A stretch of DNA of 64,000 nucleotides, taken from the NCBI GenBank assembly GCA_018241505.1, contig JAFEDS010000015.1, positions 1-64,000 on the forward strand, read 5' to 3'. Source of the DNA: Pseudomonadota bacterium (lineage in GTDB: Bacteria > Pseudomonadota > Gammaproteobacteria > Steroidobacterales > Steroidobacteraceae). Below, piece after piece: positions 37,072 through 44,690 of this stretch. A model generated the notes under the pieces. That model searched no databases and had not been told where the DNA came from. It worked only from the letters and a program-made list of their open reading frames with translations. A program made the position numbers and the translations under genes. Position 1 is the stretch's first letter. The number at the start of each line of letters is the position of its first letter.

Positions 37072-37822
37072 TACCTACCGACCTTGCGCGGTGCAGAGTT
37101 TGAGCCAGGATTTCGTGATTGCGATCCTCCGTGAGGTAGCGCCGGATCTGCCGATCAACGTGTTTGAGGTCGACCGGGCTGTCCTTGATGTCCACTACGC
37201 AAATCAGCAGGGCGCGCCGTCCCTGGGGAGGCGCCGCGATCAGCACGTCTCCGCGGGCCGCCTGAGCGAATTGCGGCAGCAGGTTCTCCGGGATTTCCTC
37301 CGCGGCACGGGTCGTCTCCACCGCCTCGAACGCGATTGAGCGATGATCGAGCAATTGGCGCACGCTCATCGCCGAGGCGGTGTGGTCGAGAGTGTCACGC
37401 AAAGTCCGGGTCAGATCCTCCTTTGCGATATTGAAGGTCAGGGTGCGGTAAATGCGCCGGTGCGCGAACAGCGTGGGGTGCGAGCGGTAATAGGCCAGAA
37501 TGGCCGACTCGCTGACCTCGGTCCGGGGCAACACACTGCGTTCATAGGCTCGCGCCAGGATCTCCCGCCGGGCGCGCTCGATCTCCTCCATCACGGCCGG
37601 ATCCCGATCGAGGTGGTTCGCCAGCGCACTCTGCATGAGGTGCTCCTGGTCGATGGGGGTCTCGAGGGCTGGGTTGGAATCGGTGCCTGTCGGGTTGCCG
37701 GTCGCCGCGAGCGGGGCGACCGTGATCTGCCGATGGCTGCAACCGGTCAACAGGAGGATGAGAGCACCGATCGAGGCACCCAGAACAGCCGTTGCTTTCA
37801 ATAGGCTTTCTGGTCGCGCCAT
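37013..37822 (-). CDS. EpsD-like lipoprotein, peptidyl-prolyl isomerase family
   Basis: A 269-residue lipoprotein with signal sequence and lipobox LLTGC (Cys near residue 28). The body resembles EpsD/PpiC/SurA proteins: SESAILAYYRSHPTLFAHRR, then a PPIase-like part with IPENLLPQFAQAARGDVLI. It is expected to be a periplasmic chaperone or isomerase for the export apparatus. It overlaps EpsB at its start by 25 bases and EpsE at its end by 59 bases. Confidence 0.85.
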   Translation of the reverse strand: MARPESLLKATAVLGASIGALILLLTGCSHRQITVAPLAATGNPTGTDSNPALETPIDQEHLMQSALANHLDRDPAVMEEIERARREILARAYERSVLPRTEVSESAILAYYRSHPTLFAHRRIYRTLTFNIAKEDLTRTLRDTLDHTASAMSVRQLLDHRSIAFEAVETTRAAEEIPENLLPQFAQAARGDVLIAAPPQGRRALLICVVDIKDSPVDLKHVDRQIRRYLTEDRNHEILAQTLHRARSVGNVSYAGSVGSGKLQAASFD

Positions 37823-39246
37823 ACAATCGCTACGGTTCGGAAAAGAATGGAAAAATCCAGTGCCAGCGACCAGTTGCGCAGGTAGTCGAGATCGAATTCG
37901 ATGCGCTTCTTCATGTGCTCGAGGTCATCGCCGCCGCGATAGCCATGGACCTGGGCCCAGCCGGTGATTCCGGGTTTGACCTTGTGACGAATCATGTAGC
38001 TGGGAATGAGCCGCCGATACTGCTCGTTTACCGCGATAGCGTGCGGACGCGGGCCGACGATGCTCATGCTGCCTTCCAGTACATTGAAAAGCTGGGGCAG
38101 CTCATCGAGTGACATACGGCGCAGGAAGGCGCCGATGGGGGTCACGCGTGAATCCCCTCTCGACACCTGGGTGTAACTTTCCTGCCCATCCTCGGTGACA
38201 CTCATGGACCTGAACTTGTAGACAATGATTTCCTTGCCATCGAGGCCGTAGCGCTTTTGCCTGAAAATGACCGGTCCCGCGGATGTCAGCTTCACGCTGA
38301 TGGCAACGAACGCCAGCAGCGGCGACAAAAGCGCAATCAAGCCGCCGGCGATCCCGATATCAAAAAGGCGCTTCGCCGCCCCTCGCATGCCATAGAAGGG
38401 CGACTCGGTCACGGCGACGAGCGGAATGCCATGAATCTGATCGAAGCGAGCGTGGATCAGGTTGCAGAAAAACAGGTCCGGCACGAAATACACCGAAGCC
38501 GTGCAGTCCCGCAGCGTGTCCAACAGCCGCACGATCCGTGAATCGCGCGACATGGGCAAGGTGATGTAGACGACGCTGACCTCCTCCTGGGAGATGAACT
38601 GGGCTGCATCCGCGGAACGTCCCAGGATCCATGCGCTCTCGTGGGCCGCCACCCTGCTCGGGTGCCGATCCTCAAAGAAGCCGAGTACGTCGGTACGCAA
38701 CAGCGGGTCCCCCCGCAACTGGGCGGCCAGGCTTGCACCCAGGTCGGTCAAACCGATGATCACAGCTCTGCGCCGCGGGATGCCGCGCTCGCCGGCATTC
38801 ACGAGAAGCCAACTGGCTGCGAGCTGACCGCCCCACAACACCAGCGGCGTGAGAAGCGCCCAGCTCGCAATGGTGGCCTCCCGATAGTTGCGGGAGAAGC
38901 CCGACACACACAGCAAAGCCCATAAGAGGGAGACAACCACACTCCAGCGCACAGTGATGTCGAACAAGAGACGCAGCAAGCTTCCCCAAGGGGTGCGGCT
39001 GCGGCGCAGCGGAACCATGTCGAAAAATTCCGCCGAGGTGATGAAAGCCAGGACGCCGAGCAGGAAGTAGGGGCCCCGATGCGGCTCCTCCCACACCCAC
39101 ATGCAGGACCACAGCGTGGCGACCACCGCCAGCGGGTACAACAGTGATTTGACTACGAATACAGCCGACGGATCGTTGGCCGTAACACTCGGAGCAGCTT
39201 CTCTGGGCTTGAGCTTGAATTCGAACAACGGACCGCAACTCCCCAA
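37798..39246 (-). CDS. EpsB-like undecaprenyl-phosphate hexose phosphotransferase
   Basis: A 482-residue initiating enzyme. Four N-terminal helices are followed by a CoA-binding-like (nucleotide-diphosphate) domain (RAVIIGLTDLGASLAAQL), and the C-terminal PssY/WbaP catalytic domain has KRLFDIGIAGGLIAL, VIFRQKRYGLDGKEI, YKFRSMSV and MSLDELPQLFNVL with IVGPRPHA. It transfers a hexose-1-phosphate, usually glucose or galactose, to undecaprenyl phosphate and so starts the repeat unit. It is the second gene of the operon, starting 3 bases after the first gene's stop. Confidence 0.94.
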   Translation of the reverse strand: MGSCGPLFEFKLKPREAAPSVTANDPSAVFVVKSLLYPLAVVATLWSCMWVWEEPHRGPYFLLGVLAFITSAEFFDMVPLRRSRTPWGSLLRLLFDITVRWSVVVSLLWALLCVSGFSRNYREATIASWALLTPLVLWGGQLAASWLLVNAGERGIPRRRAVIIGLTDLGASLAAQLRGDPLLRTDVLGFFEDRHPSRVAAHESAWILGRSADAAQFISQEEVSVVYITLPMSRDSRIVRLLDTLRDCTASVYFVPDLFFCNLIHARFDQIHGIPLVAVTESPFYGMRGAAKRLFDIGIAGGLIALLSPLLAFVAISVKLTSAGPVIFRQKRYGLDGKEIIVYKFRSMSVTEDGQESYTQVSRGDSRVTPIGAFLRRMSLDELPQLFNVLEGSMSIVGPRPHAIAVNEQYRRLIPSYMIRHKVKPGITGWAQVHGYRGGDDLEHMKKRIEFDLDYLRNWSLALDFSILFRTVAIVWRDQKAY

Positions 39247-39249
39247 GGA

Positions 39250-39648
39250 TCAACCGCTGATCAGGGATTGCTTCAACGACTTGTGTTTACGCCTGAGTTG
39301 TTGGGCTACCAGGATGGCGCCGACGACGAGCATCACCCGAAAGTCATCCTGTTTGACCAGATCGATCGCAAACTGATCGGCCCGCCGCGCCACCGAATCC
39401 GGCGCCCGCAGCTCATCGAATGCCAGGCGACGGCCTTTGCGGTAGAGATCGGTGAAGGCGCCCGGCGCTCGAGCGTGGGCGCGGGCCAAATCCATGTAGG
39501 GATCGGCGCGGTCGATCAGGTAGTGCCGGTGCTCGGCAAAGATGCCCGCTTCGGACGAGCTCACGTCAATGGTCTTTGCCTCAACACCGGATGAGAGGCA
39601 CAGGACCGCGAGTTGACCTGTCAGAGTCAACCAGCCGCGTACGCTCAT
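39250..39648 (-). CDS. Small exported protein at the head of the EPS operon
   Basis: A 132-residue protein with signal peptide (SVRGWLTLTGQLAVLCLSSG, cleaved near VEA-K). It has an Asp/Arg-rich middle (HYLIDRADPYMDLARAHARA) and a hydrophobic stretch (MLVVGAILVAQQL) before a basic Lys-rich tail, so it may be membrane-attached. I do not recognise a family. ATG 39648 is chosen because GGGGGAGG ends 9 bases upstream; an ATG at 39654 is too close. It leads the operon under the RpoN promoter, so a role in assembly or regulation is plausible but unproven. Confidence 0.75.
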   Translation of the reverse strand: MSVRGWLTLTGQLAVLCLSSGVEAKTIDVSSSEAGIFAEHRHYLIDRADPYMDLARAHARAPGAFTDLYRKGRRLAFDELRAPDSVARRADQFAIDLVKQDDFRVMLVVGAILVAQQLRRKHKSLKQSLISG

Positions 39649-39669
39649 TTTCATATGCCTCCCCCGATT

Positions 39670-39693
39670 CGCCGGCACATTCCCATGCCGGCG
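39670..39693 (-). promoter_or_regulatory. Leader hairpin just upstream of the first EPS operon start
   Basis: Read leftward, CGCCGGCA and TGCCGGCG form a perfect 8-bp stem around an 8-base loop, ending 4 bases before the GGGGGAGG ribosome-binding site of the first gene. It lies inside the predicted transcript from the sigma-54 promoter. It could affect translation or mRNA stability. Confidence 0.55.
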
Positions 39694-39730
39694 ACTAATG
39701 CCGAAACCCGAGTACGAAAGACCCGGAGGG

Positions 39731-39747
39731 TGCAAATTCCATTCCAA
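39731..39747 (-). promoter_or_regulatory. Sigma-54 (RpoN) -24/-12 promoter of the EPS operon
   Basis: TTGGAATGGAATTTGCA on the minus strand fits the RpoN pattern TTGGCACG-N4-TTGCA: 15 of 17 positions agree counting the free spacer, with the essential GG and GC separated by exactly 10 bases. The predicted start is near 39720, about 72 bases before the first ATG. RpoN promoters need an activator, so an enhancer-binding protein elsewhere in the genome is implied. Confidence 0.65.
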
Positions 39748-39808
39748 TCGGCACCAATGTCTGATTTCGCGCCCGTCACTTGCGAGTACGACGCGGAGCA
39801 AGCGCTGC

Positions 39809-39820
39809 CTGTTACAACAG
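39809..39820. promoter_or_regulatory. 12-bp near-palindrome, candidate enhancer-binding-protein site
   Basis: CTGTT-AC-AACAG is a 5+2+5 dyad about 95 bases upstream of the predicted RpoN transcript start. This is within the usual distance for an NtrC-type activator, and it sits inside the TGCGAGT...ACTCGCA outer repeat. No activator gene is in the window. Confidence 0.35.
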
Positions 39821-40164
39821 AGCGCGAGCACTGACTCGCATGTGAAGTCGCAGAAAAAACCGCGCTTTGGCGCCCGGGACGGGCCCCGCGCCCCACAGCG
39901 GCGCCGGCTCCCAAAACATCTCGCTGCAGAGCACGAAGTTCCTACTTCAACCCCGCGATTCTGCACCAGATTATCACAGTGGTGAAAATTGTGAACTACG
40001 GCAGTGCGGATTTACATCATGTATCGGATTGGCGACAGGGAGACAGTGCGTGCGCCGCGGGCCACTGAGTTGTGTTTGATGAGTTGGCCGCGGAAGCTGC
40101 GCCGCAAGATCCGGCGGATGTTGATTCGAGCGCCGCTGAGCGCGGCCGGCGGGCGCCGATCGAG

Positions 40165-41139
40165 CTAGTGCTGCAGCTTGGTCCTTGCTGCAGCGGATTC
40201 CGGCGCGCTGGCCACGGTCGTCCGCTGACTCGCGCGGGGGACGGGATTGGCTGGGGCCTCGGGATTAACCGGTGTTAAGCCGGGGGGGCACGGCTGCATC
40301 TGCACGCGCGTGCGCCCGATATCGGCAAACAAATACTCCTGCGGCGGCTTCTGCTCGGGAGAGGCCAACGCAACATCCACCCAATAAATCGTGCCGGGAA
40401 ACCTGCGCTCGCCTACTTCAGGCGACAATCCCATGGCTTTCACAGCAGCGGCACGCTTCTCGGCACGCTCCTGGGTGCTGAACATGCCCACGGAGATCCG
40501 CCTGTTGGTAGAGAAGTTCTTCATGACATGGGCGTCGGTGAAGCCGTGCTTCTCGAGCCGGGCGACCACCTCATTGACGTCCTGGTCGGAGTTGAGGCCA
40601 CCCACATATACCCAGTAGCCCTCTATCGTTTCACCTTCTTCGGCGCGCTGATGGAGTTTGAAGCCGCGTTGAGTGAGCAGACCAGCGGCCCGTGCGGCGT
40701 GGGCAATGTCGTTGAACGGACCGACCGAGGTGCAGCGTGGGAGCTGCGGGAGGTCCGGGAGCTGGAGAGCTACTTTCTCCGCGACGACGGGCGCTAAAGC
40801 CGCGAGTGGGCCGCTCGCCGGGGCAGCGGGCCGCGGCGAGTTGGTTGCGGTGGGCTTGGGGGCGTTGGGATCTGTGGGAGCGTTCGGCGCGTTGGGGCCG
40901 CTCGGGCCATTGGTACCATTGGGACCGTTGAGACCATTCGGGCCGCTCGCGGCATTGGGATCGGTGGGACCGATGGGGCCGTTTGCGCCGTTGGGCGCGG
41001 CCTTTTCGCCAACGAGCTGGAGCCTGGGGAGATGGGCCAGGGCATCGTGGGCGCCCGCGTCGCGCGGGGCATCGATCCACTTGGCCCAGGCCAGGAAGAG
41101 CAGGTTTGCCACCAGCAGTGTGAGGAAGATTGCGCGCAC
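40165..41139 (-). CDS. SPOR-domain protein with Asn-Gly-Pro-rich linker
   Basis: A 324-residue inner-membrane protein. An N-terminal helix (MRAIFLTLLVANLLFLAWAKW) anchors it and a low-complexity linker (residues 50-94) follows. A SPOR domain lies at about 135-215 (CTSVGPFNDIAHAARAA, then EGYWVYVGGLNSDQDVNEV), and a second repeat-like half continues with ISVGMFSTQERAEKRA. SPOR domains bind denuded peptidoglycan at division septa. It follows coaX by 9 bases, as is usual in the birA-coaX block of gammaproteobacteria. Confidence 0.9.
   Translation of the reverse strand: MRAIFLTLLVANLLFLAWAKWIDAPRDAGAHDALAHLPRLQLVGEKAAPNGANGPIGPTDPNAASGPNGLNGPNGTNGPSGPNAPNAPTDPNAPKPTATNSPRPAAPASGPLAALAPVVAEKVALQLPDLPQLPRCTSVGPFNDIAHAARAAGLLTQRGFKLHQRAEEGETIEGYWVYVGGLNSDQDVNEVVARLEKHGFTDAHVMKNFSTNRRISVGMFSTQERAEKRAAAVKAMGLSPEVGERRFPGTIYWVDVALASPEQKPPQEYLFADIGRTRVQMQPCPPGLTPVNPEAPANPVPRASQRTTVASAPESAAARTKLQH
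40858..40992 (-). repeat. Asn/Gly/Pro-rich (collagen-like) linker coding repeat
   Basis: Residues 50-94 of the SPOR protein read as imperfect GPNG, GPTDPNA and NAPTDPNAP units. The composition is only Asn, Gly, Pro, Ala, Thr, Asp and a few others, giving an extended flexible spacer between the membrane anchor and the SPOR domain. The irregular Gly spacing makes a true collagen triple helix unlikely. Confidence 0.8.
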
Positions 41140-41148
41140 AGACTGATT

Positions 41149-42018
41149 CTAGACCAGCGACCGCCGCTTGCGGGACGGTTGCGCCCTCGAGGAGCGCGCG
41201 GGGGTTTTGTGGGCCCACACCGCCAGGCCGTGCAGCACGAGGTCGGGAAGTCTCACGCACGTACTGCGAATGAGCGGCTTGATGTCCGCTGAGCCGCCGC
41301 CCGTCAGGAGCACTAGGGGTCTGTTGCCAACGAGCAGGCGTGACTCTTCGATTGCGCGATCCACAGCGCCGGCAGCGGCGTAACGGGCACCCTCGCCAAT
41401 TGCGTTCCGGGTTGTCTTGGCGAACATGCCGGTCGCGCCGTCGGGCCCGCCTTTGGCCCGTACCTGGATGCCGTTGGTATTTGTAAGCAGGCTGCTGACC
41501 ATGAGTGCGGGGCCAGGAATGATGGCACCCCCGCGATGGCGGCCGACGCCATCGACGAGGTCGATGGTCATCGCGGTGCCCACGTTGACCACGCACACGG
41601 GGTGACCTGAAGCCAGGTGGAAGGCGCCGATGGCGGCGACGAAGCGGTCAACACCTAACCGCCAGGGGTCGATGTAGTCAGTGGTGACGCCGGCGGCGGT
41701 CCGTTCGGTGATCACGAACTCGGGGGTCGGGGCGCCGGCTTTGCGGGCTGCGGCGATCAACGCGCGGTTGACGTTGTCGCCAGCGACGCTGGAAATGATG
41801 ATGCGGTCAACGTTGGGCGCCGCGTAGGCAACGCCAACGGGCTGATGGGTGCGCGCGGCCGCGGCGCGGCTGGACCAACCGCGGCCGAAGACCCGGCGCG
41901 CGTAGTCTGCCGCGGTCCATCCGGCATTGGCTGCCGCCTGTTGCTTGCCCATCTTCCCATCCACCAACCGCGCCCATTTGACGCGGGTATTGCCAATATC
42001 CATCAGCAACAGAGTCAA
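41149..42018 (-). CDS. coaX: Type III pantothenate kinase
   Basis: A 289-residue ASKHA-fold kinase: LLLMDIGNTRVKWARL (phosphate-1), GVDRFVAAIGA and VVNVGTAMTIDLVDG, GGAIIPGPALMVSSLL, and VLLTGGGSADI. It phosphorylates pantothenate in the first step of coenzyme A synthesis and does not show CoA feedback inhibition in known members. A basic C-terminal tail (SSRAQPSRKRRSL) is longer than usual. Its start overlaps the birA stop by 4 bases (ATGA). Confidence 0.95.
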   Translation of the reverse strand: MTLLLMDIGNTRVKWARLVDGKMGKQQAAANAGWTAADYARRVFGRGWSSRAAAARTHQPVGVAYAAPNVDRIIISSVAGDNVNRALIAAARKAGAPTPEFVITERTAAGVTTDYIDPWRLGVDRFVAAIGAFHLASGHPVCVVNVGTAMTIDLVDGVGRHRGGAIIPGPALMVSSLLTNTNGIQVRAKGGPDGATGMFAKTTRNAIGEGARYAAAGAVDRAIEESRLLVGNRPLVLLTGGGSADIKPLIRSTCVRLPDLVLHGLAVWAHKTPARSSRAQPSRKRRSLV

Positions 42019-43040
42019 GTGTCAGCCCTCACTGAAACATCGCCTGAAATGAATCTTTGCAGGCCCTGAAGCGTCTCGACCAACAGAGCGCCGTCGAGGT
42101 CGATGCCCCGGGCGATGCCCTTGATGGTGGTGGCCTCGCTGCCCGTCACGGTAACGGGCTTCCCATGCAAGGCGTCCGCATCCATCCACTTCTGGACGAA
42201 CGGCTTTAGACCGTCGCGCTCAAACGCGAGTAGCCCCTCGGTAAACGCGCTGATCAACCCGGCGGCAACCTGATTGCGCCGGCCCCCTTTCAAACCTGCA
42301 CTGACCAGATCGATTGGAGCGATTCCGGTTGCGCGGATCTTCTCCAGCAAGTCAGCGCCGAGAGCGACATTGAGGCCGACGCCGATAACGACGCACGCGG
42401 GACCGGAGGACTCCGCACGCAGCTCAATGAGAATCCCGCCGAGTTTTCGGTCGTCAATCAGCAGGTCATTCGGCCACTTGAGCCCTACTCCGACGACCCC
42501 CAGACCGTTCAACGCCTCCTTCGCACACACGCCAATGACCAGGCCGAGCGCGCCGAGGTCGCGAGGGACTTCGCCAAACACCCAACTCAAGGACAGGCAG
42601 ATGGAGCCGCCGGGGGGAGCGACCCAGGTTCGGCCGCGACGGCCCCGGCCGGCGGTCTGGTACTCGGCCAACAGGGCCTCGCCTGTACCGAGCTTTGGGT
42701 AGGGACGATCCATCAGGACCGTGTTGGTGGAGCCGAGACTCCAGGCGGTGTCGACACGCGCTACGTGTGGGCGGGCGGTGTCTGAGAGCGCGGCTGTGAT
42801 GCGGGCGGCGTTGAGGGGCTCTGCTGTGCCAGGGAGGCGGTAGCCGCGGTTGCGGACCGCGTGCACCGTTGCGCCGAGGTCGCGAAGGGCAGTTGCCGCT
42901 TTCCAGATGGCGCTGCGGGTGACCGCCAGGTCGGCGGCTAGCGATTCGCCAGAGTGGAACTCGCCGTCGGCAAGGTGGGCGAACAGGCGGGCCACGAGCG
43001 GGGCGTCTGCGCCGGCGGTGTGATTGCTCGCGTCAGTCAT
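42015..43040 (-). CDS. birA: Biotin-[acetyl-CoA-carboxylase] ligase/repressor
   Basis: A 341-residue bifunctional protein. An N-terminal winged helix (AADLAVTRSAIWKAATALRD) is followed by the ligase domain with the AGRGRRGRTWVAPPGG biotinyl-AMP loop, then LKWPNDLLIDDRKLGGILIE and an SH3-like tail. It joins biotin to the carboxylase carrier protein and may repress biotin genes. ATG 43040 is chosen; the frame upstream runs into the end of plsY. The plsY gene lies 37 bases upstream. Confidence 0.95.
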   Translation of the reverse strand: MTDASNHTAGADAPLVARLFAHLADGEFHSGESLAADLAVTRSAIWKAATALRDLGATVHAVRNRGYRLPGTAEPLNAARITAALSDTARPHVARVDTAWSLGSTNTVLMDRPYPKLGTGEALLAEYQTAGRGRRGRTWVAPPGGSICLSLSWVFGEVPRDLGALGLVIGVCAKEALNGLGVVGVGLKWPNDLLIDDRKLGGILIELRAESSGPACVVIGVGLNVALGADLLEKIRATGIAPIDLVSAGLKGGRRNQVAAGLISAFTEGLLAFERDGLKPFVQKWMDADALHGKPVTVTGSEATTIKGIARGIDLDGALLVETLQGLQRFISGDVSVRADT

Positions 43041-43077
43041 CGGCGGGCTCGCGCGGGCAGGCGACGGCTCGCGGGTC

Positions 43078-43728
43078 TCATCGGCCGCCGTTCCGGCCGA
43101 ACAACCACAGTCGCCGCGCGCGCGGTTCTGTTCCCGCCCGCATCCGCGCGATATTTCCACGGTGCGTGTACGCAATCAGCCCCGTGGCCACTACTCCAAA
43201 GGACGTGAGCGCCAACCCCGGCTCGAGTCCCGTCAGGGACACGTAGATGGGTATCGAAGCGGCGGCCAGCATGGAGGCCAGCCCCACGTATCCAAAAATC
43301 ACCACGGCCATGAACCAGGTCAACAGCATGGGCAACATCAAAGTGACATCGAGCCCAACCACCACGCCCACCAGGGTGGCGACACCCTTACCGCCCCGAA
43401 ACCCATGCCACACCGGATAAACGTGTCCGATCATGACTGCCAGCCCGCACGCGACCGGCTCCCAGGTCGCGATGTACAACGGCGGCTCGAGGCCCGGCAG
43501 CAGCAGCGGGGCCACCGCGCGTACCGCCAGCCAACCCTTGCCGAGGTCGATCAGGAGAACCCACAACGCAAACGACTTCCCCTGGGTCCGCAAGGCGTTG
43601 GTTGCGCCGGCGTTGCCACTGCCCATTTTGCGGATGTCGACACCGCCCTTGAGGCGACCGACCAACTGGCTGCCCACAATGGCGCCGAGCAGGTAACTCA
43701 ACAGGATTTTCAGCAGCAGATCGCTCAC
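43078..43728 (-). CDS. plsY: Glycerol-3-phosphate acyltransferase PlsY
   Basis: A 216-residue inner-membrane enzyme with five helices and the three family motifs: GSGNAGATNALRTQG, HVYPVWHGFRGGKGVAT and the more C-terminal AYTHRGNIARM. It transfers the acyl group of acyl-phosphate to glycerol-3-phosphate in phospholipid synthesis. It starts with GTG 43728, overlapping the previous stop as GTGA. Confidence 0.95.
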   Translation of the reverse strand: MSDLLLKILLSYLLGAIVGSQLVGRLKGGVDIRKMGSGNAGATNALRTQGKSFALWVLLIDLGKGWLAVRAVAPLLLPGLEPPLYIATWEPVACGLAVMIGHVYPVWHGFRGGKGVATLVGVVVGLDVTLMLPMLLTWFMAVVIFGYVGLASMLAAASIPIYVSLTGLEPGLALTSFGVVATGLIAYTHRGNIARMRAGTEPRARRLWLFGRNGGR

Positions 43729-44690
43729 GTCGGGTGTGCTCGTCCCGGCAGGAAGACTTCGGCGAGCATGCAGCGCACGCTGCCCCCTCCCAACCTCTCA
43801 ATCGTCGGTAGCGGAACCGACAGCGTGTAGTCGGTGTTGGCCGAGAGCCGCGCGAACACTTCCGGCCTGATGGCGCGGCGCGCGGCTTCTGACATGACGA
43901 GCAACCGCGCATCCCCGAGGGCTTCGTCCCAGACGGCCAGTTCGAGCATGTTGCCGGCGAACTGCTCAATTTCGTCGTATTGGATCTCTACCACGTCATG
44001 GCCGCTCACTTCGAGCTTCTCGATCACGCGCGCGCGGTCTTCAGCCGACATTGCGCAGGTACCTAACACAGCCATGCGTGCACCAACACTCATCATGACG
44101 TTGGTGTGGTAGTACGGTGCGCCGCTGCGGTCGGCGGCATCGAACATCACCCATTCGTAGCCCAATTGACGCGCCCAGTCGTCCAGCACATCGGGGTGAG
44201 TTCGCGGCGATGTGCAGGCATACGCCACGCGATTGCAGCGATCGAGCACGAGGCTGCCGGTGCCTTCCAGAAACCGGCCGCTCGCCTCGTAGTGAGTCAG
44301 ATCCACGGTCCGCGTTACTTTGAAGCCGAGCTGCTGCACGAGAGTGTCGATCACGTCGGGACGGCGCTCGCGGCGGCGGCTTTCCGCCTGCATGGGATAC
44401 AACACGAGCGTGCCGTCCTCATGGAAGCTCACCCAGTTGTTGGGAAAGATGGCATCGGGCTTCGGGGGCTGCGGTGTGTCAGCGACGGCGCAGACGGTAA
44501 CGCCCTCTGCCCGCAACGCTTGTACGCACGCGTCGAACTCTGACAGGGCGCCTGCCTGGCCGGAGTGGGTGCCGTCCGGCCGCTGCATCTTGTTGGTCAC
44601 GGCGGTTTCCGGGTTGTAATCGAATGCCGCCGGCCTAATCATGAGCACCGCGGTGGCGCATTGCTGAAGCGTGACCTCTTCGTTACTCAT
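43725..44690 (-). CDS. CtlX-like (amidinotransferase/deiminase-fold) hydrolase
   Basis: A 321-residue enzyme of the guanidino-group-modifying superfamily: MIRPAAFDYNPETA, PDAIFPNNWVSFHEDGTLVL, a SGRFLEGTGSLV acidic loop, YYHTNVMMSVG (catalytic His) and VRCMLAEVFLP (nucleophile Cys). Members close to this sequence are named citrulline utilization hydrolase CtlX; the guanidino or ureido substrate is not certain. ATG 44690 is preceded by GGAG. Its start codon overlaps that of the divergent exonuclease gene. Confidence 0.85.
   Translation of the reverse strand: MSNEEVTLQQCATAVLMIRPAAFDYNPETAVTNKMQRPDGTHSGQAGALSEFDACVQALRAEGVTVCAVADTPQPPKPDAIFPNNWVSFHEDGTLVLYPMQAESRRRERRPDVIDTLVQQLGFKVTRTVDLTHYEASGRFLEGTGSLVLDRCNRVAYACTSPRTHPDVLDDWARQLGYEWVMFDAADRSGAPYYHTNVMMSVGARMAVLGTCAMSAEDRARVIEKLEVSGHDVVEIQYDEIEQFAGNMLELAVWDEALGDARLLVMSEAARRAIRPEVFARLSANTDYTLSVPLPTIERLGGGSVRCMLAEVFLPGRAHPT

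Larger units (their letters stand above)
39649..40164. other. 516-base intergenic control region of the EPS operon
   Basis: No supported gene lies here. The features seen are a leader hairpin, a sigma-54-type promoter, a CTGTT-AC-AACAG palindrome and a TGCGAGT/ACTCGCA inverted repeat (39781-39787 and 39834-39840). A GTGAAAATTGTGAA direct repeat is at about 39982-39995. The part from 39880 to 39912 is very GC-rich (GGCGCCCGGGACGGGCC). These lie upstream of the EPS operon and behind the SPOR gene, which reads the same way. Confidence 0.6.

Noticed and set aside
16137-39648. Phage or transposon origin of the EPS locus
   Set aside because: No integrase, transposase or terminal repeat was seen in or around it, and its base composition matches the flanks.
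39670-39693. Riboswitch in the EPS operon leader
   Set aside because: Only one simple hairpin is seen; no conserved aptamer such as the c-di-GMP (GEMM) core could be traced.
40673-41146. Rightward collagen-like frame (GPLGPL repeats)
   Set aside because: It is the antisense of the Asn-Gly-Pro linker of the SPOR gene; the SPOR frame has a membrane anchor and a known domain.
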